DNA of 64,000 nt, taken from assembly GCF_000615975.1 (NCBI RefSeq), contig NZ_BAMP01000010.1:1-64000 (forward strand), given 5' to 3'. The notes below the pieces were generated by a model that saw nothing but the letters and a program-made list of their open reading frames with translations, searched no databases and had not been told where the DNA came from. Origin of the DNA: Nitratireductor aquibiodomus NL21 = JCM 21793. Lineage in GTDB: Bacteria; Pseudomonadota; Alphaproteobacteria; Rhizobiales; Rhizobiaceae. This document shows, piece after piece, positions 40,770 through 48,203 of this stretch; positions within the stretch are counted from its first letter, which is position 1; every line of letters starts with the position of its first letter. The translations under genes and the position numbers were made by a program.

Positions 40770-40914
40770 ACGTTAACACCGCCATGTGGGCGGTCAAGGG
40801 GATAGTAGGGGAAATGTCCTTGCGCTGGCGCATTCCACAGTGGACTAATCGGCTAGACCAGCGTGGCCTTTCGCCATGGGCTGGCGATGTCCGCCATGCG
40901 GGCGAGGCCACCTG

Positions 40915-41531
40915 ATGGACAAGCCCGCCGCCCGTCCAAAGCGCACCCGCATCCAGCGCGAAAAGCGCGAACTGATCGGCGAAGCCGCGCTGGAGGTTTT
41001 TTCCCAGCACGGGTTTCGTGGCTCGACCATTGACCAGATTGCCGATGCGGCGGGCATGTCGAAGCCCAATCTCCTCTATTATTTCAAGAACAAGGAGGAG
41101 ATTTTTGCGACTTTGATTCACCGTCTCATGGAGACCTGGCTCGCCCCCCTGCGCGAGATGGATGCGACAGGCGATCCGCACACCGAAATCCGCTCCTATA
41201 TTCGCCGCAAGATCGAGATGTCGCGTGATTTCCCGCGCGAGAGCCGGCTGTTTGCCAATGAGATTCTGCAGGGCGCACCGCGTATCCTGCCGCTGTTGGA
41301 AGGCGAATTGAAGGAACTGGTGGACGAGAAAGCCGCGATCATCGCCACCTGGATGCGCGCGGGACGCCTGAAAAAGAGCGATCCCTACCACTTCATCTTC
41401 GCCATCTGGGCGACCACCCAGCACTATGCCGATTTCGACGTGCAGGTGCGTGCAGTGCTGGGCGAAAACCGCGGTGGCGAGGGCCGTTTCGAGGAGCTGC
41501 GCGGTTTCTCGAGGGGTTGTTTCTGGCCTGA
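40915..41531 (+). CDS. rutR: TetR family pyrimidine regulator RutR-like, frameshifted at C-terminus
   Basis: TetR/RutR-type regulator. RTRIQREKRELIGEAALEVFSQHGFRGSTIDQIADAAGMSKPNLLYYFKNKEEIF is the helix-turn-helix region, and FAIWATTQHYADFDVQVRAVLG is characteristic of RutR. The frame breaks near 41497: GAGGAGCTGCGCGG lacks one base, and repair gives EAARFLEGLFLA and stop at 41529, for 205 residues. RutR senses uracil/thymine and releases its operators; divergent pathway genes support that role. Confidence 0.85.
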
Positions 41532-41714
41532 GGAACGGCGCTTATCAAGACGGTTCGTCACGAGGATGCGATAAGGGCTGGCCCCGTCCGGGGATAAACC
41601 CGCGCTCATACCCGCAATCCTGATCTTTTTTCTTTTCCCAAGCATCCGACCAAGCATCTGAATTGTCTTCGGAACGCGCATCGTTCCTCGCATCGCATCA
41701 AGAAAAATGTAGGA
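41532..41714. other. Intergenic region left of the insertion element
   Basis: About 180 bases between the RutR-like gene and the insertion element. No gene or clear terminator seen. Without the element it would run straight into the 38 bases that precede the toxin gene at 44177, so it may contain that gene's original promoter. Confidence 0.4.
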
Positions 41715-41722
41715 ATTTTATC
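41715..41722 (+). repeat. Target-site duplication, left copy
   Basis: AATTTTAT directly abuts the left inverted repeat and is repeated at 44131-44138 beside the right one. Eight AT-rich bases is the duplication expected for IS1595-family insertion. Confidence 0.9.
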
Positions 41723-41745
41723 CTAATTATATACTTGACGTACTA
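41723..41745 (+). repeat. Left terminal inverted repeat of the IS1595 element
   Basis: 23 bp, identical to the reverse complement of 44108-44130; begins CCTAATTATATACTTGACGT. It overlaps the probable transposase promoter region. Confidence 0.93.
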
Positions 41746-41783
41746 TCGAGCATTTGCGATAACAAAGCCAAGGAGTTACCGCG

Positions 41784-42757
41784 ATGTTTGACCTCACCAA
41801 CGAGATTTACACCGACGCAGACAAGGCCCGTGAACATCTGGAGGCCATTCACTGGCCGAATGGCCCTGTCTGCCCTCATTGCGGCAACATCAATGCAGAA
41901 CGCATCACCAAGATGCAGGGCAAATCCACTCGCCCCGGCGTCTACAAGTGCAATGAATGCCGCAAGCCATTTTCCGTTACCGTTGGCACAGTGTTTGAGC
42001 GCTCCAAAATCCCACTGAACAAATGGGTTCTGGCATCGCATCTCATGGCCGCTTCCAAGAAGGGCATGAGCGCACACCAGCTTCATCGTATGCTTGGCGT
42101 TACCTATAAAACCGCTTGGTTCATGGCTCACCGCATCCGCGAAGCTATGAAAGAGGATAACGACACCTCCGGTCCGCTTGGCGGTGAAGGCAAGACCGTT
42201 GAAGCCGACGAGACCTATCATGGTCGCCGCGAAGACGGTTATGTTTCACCGCAGCGTAAAGGCCGCCCCTACCTAAAGCGCAAGAAGCCCCTCAAGCGCA
42301 CCATTGTTGGCTGGTGGAGCGTGGTGGCCGTGTTCGCACCTTTCATGTGAAGCACGCAACCAAAGGCAGTGTGCGCGATATTCTCGTGCGCAACGCTGAC
42401 CGTAAATCCATCCTCTACACCGACGAAAGCAACCTCTACCCGGCCACGGGTAAGGAGTACGCGAAGCACGGCACTGTGAAGCACTCCGCGAAGGAATATG
42501 CCCGTCGCGAAGGCGATACCGTTGTACACACCAACACGATTGAGAACGTGTTCTCAGTGTTCAAGCGCGGCATGATTGGCGTCTATCAGCATTGCGGCGA
42601 AGCCCATCTTCACCGCTACCTTGCCGAATTTGATTTCCGCTATAACCGCCGTGCCGCGCTAAAGATCAGCGATGCAGAACGCGCCGAAGACTTGCTTCGC
42701 ATGGCTCGCGATAAGCGCCTTACCTATCGGCGGATTGGTGAAGCCAATTACGCCTAA
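41784..42757 (+). CDS. IS1595 family transposase, frameshifted
   Basis: N-terminal zinc ribbon CPHCGNINAERI ... YKCNECRKPFSVTVGTVFERS, then the DDE (ISXO2-like) domain with VEADETYHGRRE (Asp), ILYTDESNLYP (Asp) and HTNTIENVFSVFKRGMIGVY. ATG 41784 follows CAAGGAG. The frame breaks near 42313 (RTIVGW versus VERGGRVRTFHV one base away). One added base gives 324 residues, normal for the family. If the deletion were real the element would be dead, but the same kind of error recurs through the window. Confidence 0.9.
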
Positions 42758-43101
42758 GCAGAAGGCGCGACGACTTCTCCACAGGCGCAAGAAGAAGCGA
42801 TTCGACTCCCTGAAATAGTTCAGCATACCATCCGAATCACTGTGGCCCCTTCCTCGCGCCCGTCTGCCAATCGGAGAACGCTGGAAGGTCACGCCACAGC
42901 CCATGCCGAACTCGCGAAGGATTGCGCTCAAACCGCAACAACCTGACCGATCAGTCGGAGGCATATGGGACGTACCAGAAACGGCACGTGACGCGGACGG
43001 TACACCGATGCTGCCATGAAGGCCGGGTAAGACCTTCGATGGACCGGATGGTTTCAACCTTACGGGGTTGTACCGGTACTCCCCGTTAGGGATATGCACA
43101 A
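42758..43101 (+). other. Passenger region of the element without a recognised gene
   Basis: About 340 bases between the transposase and the 30-residue peptide gene. Reading frames on both strands give no familiar protein. Short palindromes occur (for example CCGATCAGTCGG near 42951 and GTACCGGTAC near 43071). It may be a decayed gene or a structured RNA; neither can be supported further by eye. Confidence 0.35.
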
Positions 43102-43194
43102 ATGCGCAAATCACTAACGGTAACTATAGAGGTGAAAGTGAGTGTCTCGCTCTGCCTATTTGGCATCGCGGCCATTCTCTCGATCTTCTTTTAA
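43102..43194 (+). CDS. Putative 30-residue hydrophobic peptide inside the insertion element
   Basis: ATG 43102 to TAA 43192. A charged N-terminus (MRKSLTVTIEVKVS) is followed by one membrane-spanning stretch ending in LFGIAAILSIFF. Two hairpins follow directly (43206-43259), so the frame ends where transcription probably ends. A weak GGGATATG ribosome site precedes it. The layout (short peptide, single helix, tight terminator) is like a type I toxin or small membrane regulator, but no homology is recognised. Confidence 0.45.
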   Translation: MRKSLTVTIEVKVSVSLCLFGIAAILSIFF

Positions 43195-43205
43195 TACAGG
43201 GGGGC

Positions 43206-43259
43206 GGCGACTTCGGTCGTCGCCTTTCTCTTTCCCGCCTTTCGGATCAGGCGGGGTCT
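43206..43259 (+). terminator. Two consecutive hairpins inside the insertion element
   Basis: GGCGAC-TTCGGTC-GTCGCC followed by TTTCTC (43206-43230), then CCCGCCT-loop-AGGCGGG (43234-43255) followed by GTCTT. The first is a good rho-independent terminator candidate for the transposase/peptide transcript. Confidence 0.7.
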
Positions 43260-43321
43260 TCAACAGGCGGCGCAATACCTCGTCGCCTTTTTCCTGGTCT
43301 TTGTCTCTGGGGTCTTTTGAC

Positions 43322-43960
43322 ATGCCAAGCATCCACCTCAACAACATCCCATTTCCTGACGACGACATAGACGATGACGAACGCAATGTCGCCCTAGGCA
43401 GGTTTATGACCGCTTGGGCCCAAGTCGAGGTCCTTTGCGGATTCCTCTTCAGGAGATTCACTGACTTGGACGCCAATATCTCTACCATCATTTTCGATAA
43501 TGTTGGCAACAAAGAGCAAATCGAAATGCTCCTTGAATTCGCGGAGTTCATGCCAAATGACGCTGACGCCGCGCGCATCACGGAACATATTCGTACAGCC
43601 AAGACCATAAGCGTACAGCGCAACAAGATCGTTCACGCAAGTTGGGGGCTTCTCGATTCAGAACCCGCCCGCTTCTGGTCGGGCCTTACTTCCGCACACT
43701 TCGATCGGATCATGGATGGCGGTCAAAAAGGAAACTCCATGCTCGAAAAATTCGTGTTCCCCGTATCTCGCCTAAAAAAGCTAACCAAAGAAACCATCTT
43801 ATTACGTGGTCTGCTACAAGAAGACCTTGCTCTCACGTTCCCCGACGGCCCGCGATCTCGGCACGAAAAAGACATGAGAAAAAGGATGGAAGAGCGCCGC
43901 GCGGAAGCGCTCAAGCAGATCGAAGAGATGCGCGCGTCATCGCACGGTAAACCTGAATGA
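43322..43960 (+). CDS. Passenger protein of unknown function with HEPN-like RNase motif
   Basis: 212 residues from ATG 43322. The N-terminal part is acidic, then mainly helical: FMTAWAQVEVLCGFLFRRFTD, EQIEMLLEFAEFM. The motif QRNKIVHASWG near residue 100 fits the Rx4-6H signature (Arg-Asn ... His) of HEPN ribonucleases, which are widespread in toxin and abortive-infection systems. The C-terminus is a charged coiled-coil-like helix (MRKRMEERRAEALKQIEEMR). Family not identified; the HEPN reading rests on one motif and helical content. Carried inside the IS1595 element. Confidence 0.6.
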   Translation: MPSIHLNNIPFPDDDIDDDERNVALGRFMTAWAQVEVLCGFLFRRFTDLDANISTIIFDNVGNKEQIEMLLEFAEFMPNDADAARITEHIRTAKTISVQRNKIVHASWGLLDSEPARFWSGLTSAHFDRIMDGGQKGNSMLEKFVFPVSRLKKLTKETILLRGLLQEDLALTFPDGPRSRHEKDMRKRMEERRAEALKQIEEMRASSHGKPE

Positions 43961-44102
43961 CGAGCTCTTGGCCAAGCTTTTCAGGCAACGGCTCGTACAA
44001 AACGTCAACCATGGCTAACTCTCCCGCCTCGACCATCTCGGGCGTGATCTCAATTTCCTCCTGATTTAGCGCCGGCCTGTCATCGCCAGTCATAGGAATC
44101 AT
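43911..44102 (-). CDS. Small acidic hypothetical protein at the right end of the insertion element
   Basis: 63 residues, acidic, starting at ATG 44102 (or 44093). The segment EEIEITPEMVEAGELAM resembles small proteins of Rhizobiales containing ITPEM(I/V)EAG. Its 3' end overlaps the convergent HEPN-like gene by 50 bases, and it starts a few bases inside the right inverted repeat. Could be an antitoxin-like partner, but nothing proves it. Confidence 0.5.
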   Translation of the reverse strand: MIPMTGDDRPALNQEEIEITPEMVEAGELAMVDVLYEPLPEKLGQELVIQVYRAMTRASLRSA

Positions 44103-44107
44103 CCCTT

Positions 44108-44130
44108 AGTACGTCAAGTATATAATTAGG
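44108..44130 (-). repeat. Right terminal inverted repeat of the IS1595 element
   Basis: 23 bp, exact reverse complement of 41723-41745; ends ...AATTAGG at 44130, immediately followed by the target duplication. Confidence 0.93.
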
Positions 44131-44138
44131 AATTTTAT
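44131..44138 (+). repeat. Target-site duplication, right copy
   Basis: AATTTTAT, identical to 41715-41722. It is followed after 38 bases by the toxin gene start, so the element inserted directly upstream of that gene. Confidence 0.9.
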
Positions 44139-44176
44139 CCTCGTTGCCCGCAGCGGCCCGATCATAGCCCCGTTGA

Positions 44177-44926
44177 ATGAGGCGGGGGCAGATGGTCAGC
44201 GAAGGCGACGAGCGAGAACTTGCCAGGGATTATGCGGCGCTGCGCGCGGCCTATGCCGAAGGCGCGTTTCTGATACGGGCTTGGCATTTGCAGGCCTTGC
44301 TGGAGGCGCGGGCGAATTTTAATCCCGGTCAGCCGCGTGTTCCGCGTGGTTACCGCTTTGGCGGACGGTGGACCGGGCCGGGTGGCGACTGGGGCGGACC
44401 TGCACGGGACGATGGCCGTGCGAGAATTGTGGCCGTCAGCGGCGACCCGGACGAGCCGAAGATCCCCCACAGGAGACCTGCGCGGGCGCGTCAGCGCAAT
44501 CGGATCGGCCGTGCTGCGGCCCGGTATCTGCGGACGCTTCCGCTTTGGCAGCAGGTTCGCTTTCTCGCGCGGGTCGGCTGGCTGGCGAACGAAGCCGGGC
44601 ACACGACCCGATCCTACTCTGACGAGCCGCGCGCGCTGGAGGAACTTAAGGAACGTGCGACTGTACCGAGTCCGGGCTATGATATACACCATATAGTTGA
44701 GAAAACGCCGGCATATCGTGACGGATTTTCGCGGGAGATGATCGAGAGCCCCGACAACAAGGTGCTGGTTCCACGGTACAAGCATTGGGAGATCACGGCC
44801 TGGTATGCCAGCAAGAATGAGGAGTGGGGTGGAGTTAGTCCTCGCGCGTATCTTAGGGGAAGAAATTGGGAGGAACGCGAATTGATGGGGCGATATGCAC
44901 TGAGAAAGTTTGGAGTGCTGAAATGA
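44177..44926 (+). CDS. Nuclease-type toxin tip with PRVPxG...GGxWT linker (tail type A)
   Basis: 249 residues, no signal peptide. A short helical N-terminus ends in NFNPGQPRVPRGYRFGGRWT, a linker motif known ahead of C-terminal toxin domains in alphaproteobacteria. The C-terminal domain has GYDIHHIVEKTPAYRDGF and ESPDNKVLVPRYKHWEITAW, an HNH/endonuclease VII-like His-His pattern, and ends RELMGRYALRKFGVLK. The stop overlaps the following immunity gene as ATGA. It lacks any large delivery domain, so it is an orphan or phage-derived toxin module. An insertion element lies 47 bases upstream of its start. Confidence 0.72.
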   Translation: MRRGQMVSEGDERELARDYAALRAAYAEGAFLIRAWHLQALLEARANFNPGQPRVPRGYRFGGRWTGPGGDWGGPARDDGRARIVAVSGDPDEPKIPHRRPARARQRNRIGRAAARYLRTLPLWQQVRFLARVGWLANEAGHTTRSYSDEPRALEELKERATVPSPGYDIHHIVEKTPAYRDGFSREMIESPDNKVLVPRYKHWEITAWYASKNEEWGGVSPRAYLRGRNWEERELMGRYALRKFGVLK

Positions 44927-45300
44927 AGTCCAAAGCCGCTCGTTTTGCAAACCAGTCGGACGACAGTCTCATCGCGCGTGCCGCTGAAATTGGCATGGAA
45001 CAGGATCATGCGCTGTTGGGAAATGAAATTTCCCGTTTTAACAAGCTCTTCGACGAACTGATGTTGATTAAGAATGAACTGCGTACGCGGCCAGGAGATC
45101 GGCGGCGGCTGTTCATGAAACTCTATGAACATCGAAACATGCAGGTGCGTCTGAATTCCGCCAAGGCGACCCTCGCCGTCGCGCCGCAGGAGGCGCGGGC
45201 GCTCCTGGAGTGGATCGCGGAATCGAAGCATAATCCACAAGCTGGCGATGCCGGGATGTGTCTCTGGGCGCTGGATGAAGGGATCTTCGTTCCAGAATAA
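44923..45300 (+). CDS. DUF2019 family probable immunity protein, type A
   Basis: 125 residues, helical. LIARAAEIGMEQDHALLGNEISRFNKLFDELMLIKNELRTRPGDRRRL and MQVRLNSAKATLAVAPQEARALLEWIAES and the PQAGDAGMCLWALDEG tail are DUF2019 hallmarks. ATG 44923 overlaps the toxin stop, as expected for a cognate antidote. A close relative lies at 47425-47802, again directly after an RYALREFGVLK toxin tail. Confidence 0.8.
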   Translation: MKSKAARFANQSDDSLIARAAEIGMEQDHALLGNEISRFNKLFDELMLIKNELRTRPGDRRRLFMKLYEHRNMQVRLNSAKATLAVAPQEARALLEWIAESKHNPQAGDAGMCLWALDEGIFVPE

Positions 45301-45338
45301 GGCATCCCGGATTGGCAGCCTTGGCAGAAGGGAGTAGC

Positions 45339-45707
45339 GTGGCGAAGAAGGGAGAAAATGTTTCCGTCGACAAGATGCTGCAACGCTTCATCGAACTGAG
45401 CCTGACGCAGCATGGAGCGCTGCTATATCTTGAGACCGGGCCTTACAATCGCGCTTATATGAAAATCAAAAAGCTGGTTGAAGAACTGGAAGCGCGCCCC
45501 GGTGATCAGCGTCATGCGCTGATCGATCTGTTCGACCATCCAAACCCTCAAGTGCGATTGAACGCAGCCAAATATGCTCATCCTCTTTTCCCCGAGGAGT
45601 CCATTCAAGTCGTTCAATCCATCATTGATGCCAAAAAATACCCGCAGGAAGCGCATGCCAGGAGCGCGCTTGATTATCTGATGTTCGGGCCATTGCCCCG
45701 AGAATGA
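45339..45707 (+). CDS. DUF2019 family probable immunity protein, type B (no toxin directly upstream)
   Basis: 122 residues from GTG 45339, with GGGAG just before. VDKMLQRFIELSLTQHGALLYLETGPYNRAYMKIKKLVEELEARPGDQRHALIDLFDH and QVRLNAAKYAHPLFPEE define a second DUF2019 subtype, clearly different from type A. It has no toxin tail in front of it, so it is an orphan immunity gene that could protect against related attackers. Confidence 0.78.
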   Translation: MAKKGENVSVDKMLQRFIELSLTQHGALLYLETGPYNRAYMKIKKLVEELEARPGDQRHALIDLFDHPNPQVRLNAAKYAHPLFPEESIQVVQSIIDAKKYPQEAHARSALDYLMFGPLPRE

Positions 45708-45796
45708 TGGTTGTCCAGCGTTGTTGACGTAGGACGTCGCTCCTGAACCCACGGCAATCCATCCGCGAGAGCGCGGTGGATATTGAGATTGCATAA

Positions 45797-46411
45797 GCAA
45801 GTTTCAACCCGCACCAACCCCGTGTTCCGCGTGGTTACCGCTACGGTGGGCGGTGGACTGGGCCGGGCGGCGACTGGGGCGGACCTGCACGGGACGATGG
45901 CCGTGCGAAAATTGTGGCCGTCAGCGGCGATCCGGACGAGCCGAAGATCCCCCACAGAAGGCTAGCGCGGGCGCGTGAGCGCAATCGGATCGGCCGTGCT
46001 GCGGCCGGGTATCTGCGGACGCTTCCGCTTTGGCAGCAGTTTCGCTTTCTCGCGCGGGTCGGCTGGCTGGCGAACGAAGCCGGGCACACGATCCGATCCT
46101 ACTCTGACGAGCCGCGCGCGCTGGAGGAACTTAAGGAACGTGCGACTGTACCGAGTTCGGGCTATGATATACATCATATAGTTGAGAAAACGCCGGCATA
46201 TCGTGACGGATTTTCGCGGGAGATGATCGAGAGCCCCGACAACAAGGTGCTGGTTCCACGGTACAAGCATTGGGAGATCACGGCATGGTACGCCAAAAGA
46301 AATGGCAAGTTCGGTGGCCTCTCTCCTCGAGAGGCTCTCCGTAATGCCACTTGGCGCAGGCGGGTAGAGATAGGACTGTCGGCATTCAGGGAACATGGAG
46401 TTTTGAGATGA
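45797..46411 (+). pseudogene. 5'-truncated toxin tip, tail type B
   Basis: Near-copy of 44331-44812: the frame after TAA 45794 reads ASFNPHQPRVPRGYRYGGRWT and continues almost identically through GYDIHHIVEKTPAYRDGF and PRYKHWEITAWYA. It then diverges to KRNGKFGGLSPREALRN and the tail GLSAFREHGVLR. The 5' portion of the gene is missing; the only internal start is GTG 45914. The stop overlaps the type B immunity gene at 46408. This is what an orphan cassette of a polymorphic toxin looks like: constant core, new tip, matching antidote. Confidence 0.75.
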
Positions 46412-46779
46412 CGGTGAAGAAGAGAAGTGAGCTCTCCGTCGATCAGATTATCCGGCGGTTTATCGACCTCAGCCTGACGCAGCATGAGGCTGTGCTATAT
46501 CTCGAAACACGGCCCTACAATCGCGCTTATCTTAAGATTAAAGGTTTGGCGGAAGAACTGGAAGCACGCCCCGGTGATCAGCGGCATGTTCTGGTCGATC
46601 TTTTCGACCATCCAAACCCGCAAGTGCGTTTGAGCGCAGCCATATATGCCCATCCCCTTTTCCCAGGTCCGGCCATTAAGGTCGTTCAATCCATCATCGA
46701 TGCCAAAAGACATCCACAGGAAGCGGAAGCCAGGACCGTGCTTGACTACTTGATCAATGGACCTCTTGAACCGGAATGA
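46408..46779 (+). CDS. DUF2019 family probable immunity protein, type B
   Basis: 123 residues. SVDQIIRRFIDLSLTQHEAVLYLETRPYNRAYLKIKGLAEELEARPGDQRHVL groups it with the type B proteins at 45339 and 46987. ATG 46408 overlaps the stop of the truncated type B toxin as ATGA. Helical, HEAT-like; presumed to bind and neutralise the tail B nuclease. Confidence 0.8.
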   Translation: MTVKKRSELSVDQIIRRFIDLSLTQHEAVLYLETRPYNRAYLKIKGLAEELEARPGDQRHVLVDLFDHPNPQVRLSAAIYAHPLFPGPAIKVVQSIIDAKRHPQEAEARTVLDYLINGPLEPE

Positions 46780-46799
46780 TGGAGTTGTTGCGAAGATGA

Positions 46800-46990
46800 C
46801 ATCTCGACATCATACCGAAACCCAGGCCCGTTCATTGAACATGCTGGATGGGTTGGACGCTTGGATAGGTCTGCTGCCAAATCCAATGATTTGGGAGGAT
46901 TCTTGTTTCAGCAACTTCTTCGAGGGCTTCAGGGCGCGGGCGGGTAGAGGCCGGTCTTTTGCGTTGCAGCGGCTTGGAATTTTCAAATGA
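46800..46990 (+). pseudogene. Remnant of a toxin tail (type B-like)
   Basis: Only the end is recognisable. GGCGGGTAGAG at about 46938 and the final LGIFK-stop align with the tail B sequence GGCGGGTAGAG ... HGVLR-stop of 46359-46411, with one base fewer between them. The 5' part gives no homology. It is followed by ATGATGA and a type B immunity gene, so the tail-antidote order is kept although the toxin is destroyed. Confidence 0.5.
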
Positions 46991-47360
46991 TGACGAGACG
47001 CAAGAATAACGCTCCCGTCGACGAGATGCTGCAACGCTTCATAGAACTGAGCCTGACGCAGCATGAGGCGCTGCTATATCTTGAGACCGGGCCTTACAAT
47101 CGCGCTTATATGAAAATCAAAAAGCTGGTTGAAGAACTGGAAGCGCGCCCCGGCGATCAGCGTCATGCGCTGATCGAACTGTTTGATCACGACAATCCTC
47201 AAGTGCGGCTGAACGCCGCCAAACATGCCCACCCTCTTTATCCGGATAAGGCCATTCAGATTGTTCAATCCATCATTGATGCCAAGCGCTTCCGCAGGAA
47301 GTCTATGCCAAGGATGTACTTTCATTTCTGATGTATGGATCACGGTTTGGGCGAAGGTAG
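46987..47360 (+). CDS. DUF2019 family probable immunity protein, type B, frameshifted at C-terminus
   Basis: Starts APVDEMLQRFIELSLTQHEALLYLETGPYNRAYMKIKKLVEEL, near-identical to the protein at 45339. The frame breaks near 47293: CGCTTCCGCAGG should read CGCTTNCCGCAGG, after which FPQEVYAKDVLSFLMYGSRF runs to TAG 47358. The repaired product has 124 residues, matching its sisters (122-125). Confidence 0.76.
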
Positions 47361-47371
47361 AAAGCCGCCGG

Positions 47372-47428
47372 GAGGAACGCGAATTGATGGGGCGATATGC
47401 ACTGAGAGAGTTTGGAGTGCTGAAATGA
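47372..47428 (+). pseudogene. Remnant of a toxin tail (type A)
   Basis: Only the last 18 codons survive: EERELMGRYALREFGVLK, differing from the intact toxin tail at 44872-44926 by one residue. The upstream sequence is the end of another immunity gene. The stop overlaps the following type A immunity gene at 47425. Direct evidence of a past toxin copy deleted by recombination. Confidence 0.75.
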
Positions 47429-47802
47429 AGTCCAAAGCCGCTCGTCTTGCAAACCAGTCGGACGATAGCCTCATCGCGCGTGCCGCTGAAATTGGTGCGG
47501 AACAGGACCATGCGCTGCTGGGAAATGAAATTGCCCGCTACAACAGACTTTTCGATGAGTTGATGGGAATCGAAGAAGAACTGCGTGCGCGGCCAGGAGA
47601 TCGGCGGCGGCTGTTCGTCAAACTCTATGAACATCGAAACATGCAGGTGCGTCTGAATTCCGCCAAGGCGACCCTCGCCGTTGCGCCGCAGGAGGCGCGG
47701 GCGCTCCTGGAGTGGATCGCGGAATCGAAGCATAATCCACAAGCTGGCGATGCCGGGATGTGCCTCTGGGCGCTGGATGAAGGGATCTTCGTTCCGGAAT
47801 GA
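47425..47802 (+). CDS. DUF2019 family probable immunity protein, type A (second copy)
   Basis: 125 residues, about 90 percent identical by eye to the protein at 44923 (KSKAARLANQSDDSLIARAAEIG; identical C-terminal half), with scattered silent and coding differences, so it is a true paralogue. It overlaps the type A toxin-tail remnant just before it. Confidence 0.8.
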   Translation: MKSKAARLANQSDDSLIARAAEIGAEQDHALLGNEIARYNRLFDELMGIEEELRARPGDRRRLFVKLYEHRNMQVRLNSAKATLAVAPQEARALLEWIAESKHNPQAGDAGMCLWALDEGIFVPE

Positions 47803-47884
47803 GTTTCAGCAAATCCAGTGGGCGCAGCCTTCGTCTTGGATCAGCAGAGAAAAAAACACCATCCTGGTCAGAAGGATACCGCAC

Positions 47885-48103
47885 ATGCGGCCAGCGCTCA
47901 GGGCGAAAGCCATTGCCATCTGCGAAGAGAAAATCGCGAAGAAGGGCGAGGGCGTCGGGCTCTCTTTCTATGCCTTCTTCGCCAACAGGAATGACGATCC
48001 CGAACTGCTCATGGAAGCGGCGGAATGGTGGATCAGAACGCACGCGCTGGATCATTTCGAAAAGGCGGTGAAAATTCGCGACATGATCCGGTCCGGCAAA
48101 TAG
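47885..48103 (+). CDS. Hypothetical protein closing the immunity array
   Basis: 72 residues from ATG 47885 with AGAAGGA upstream. AKAIAICEEKIAKKGEGVGLSFYAFFANRND and LLMEAAEWWIRTHALDHFEKAVKIRDMI suggest a small all-helical soluble protein. It is not DUF2019-like. Its position after the last immunity gene suggests another antidote type, but this is only contextual. Confidence 0.6.
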   Translation: MRPALRAKAIAICEEKIAKKGEGVGLSFYAFFANRNDDPELLMEAAEWWIRTHALDHFEKAVKIRDMIRSGK

Positions 48104-48203
48104 TCACCGCTTTCCCGAATGGTTCGTGCCCCCGGCGCATTCCATTCGCGCCGGTCAGTCCCCATATTGGGGGCATCCGAGTTTGAACCGTTTGAGACAG
48201 GCC

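Larger units (their letters stand above)
41723..44130 (+). mobile_element. IS1595-family insertion element with passenger genes
   Basis: A 2408-bp element bounded by identical 23-bp inverted repeats (41723-41745 and 44108-44130, outer end CCTAATTATATACTTGACGT) and flanked by 8-bp direct repeats AATTTTAT. It encodes an IS1595-type DDE transposase followed by a roughly 340-bp non-coding stretch, a 30-residue peptide gene, a HEPN-like protein gene and a small minus-strand gene. Typical IS1595 elements are about 1 kb, so more than half of this one is passenger DNA. Perfect ends and intact duplication suggest recent insertion. Confidence 0.93.

Noticed and set aside
42659-43114. 151-codon minus-strand frame inside the insertion element
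   Set aside because: Overlaps the transposase 3' end, with a Ser/Arg/Gly-rich translation and no family resemblance; probably chance.
44880-47802. Near-identical segments suspected to be an assembly duplication
   Set aside because: The copies differ by many scattered substitutions and have different neighbours, so they are true paralogues.
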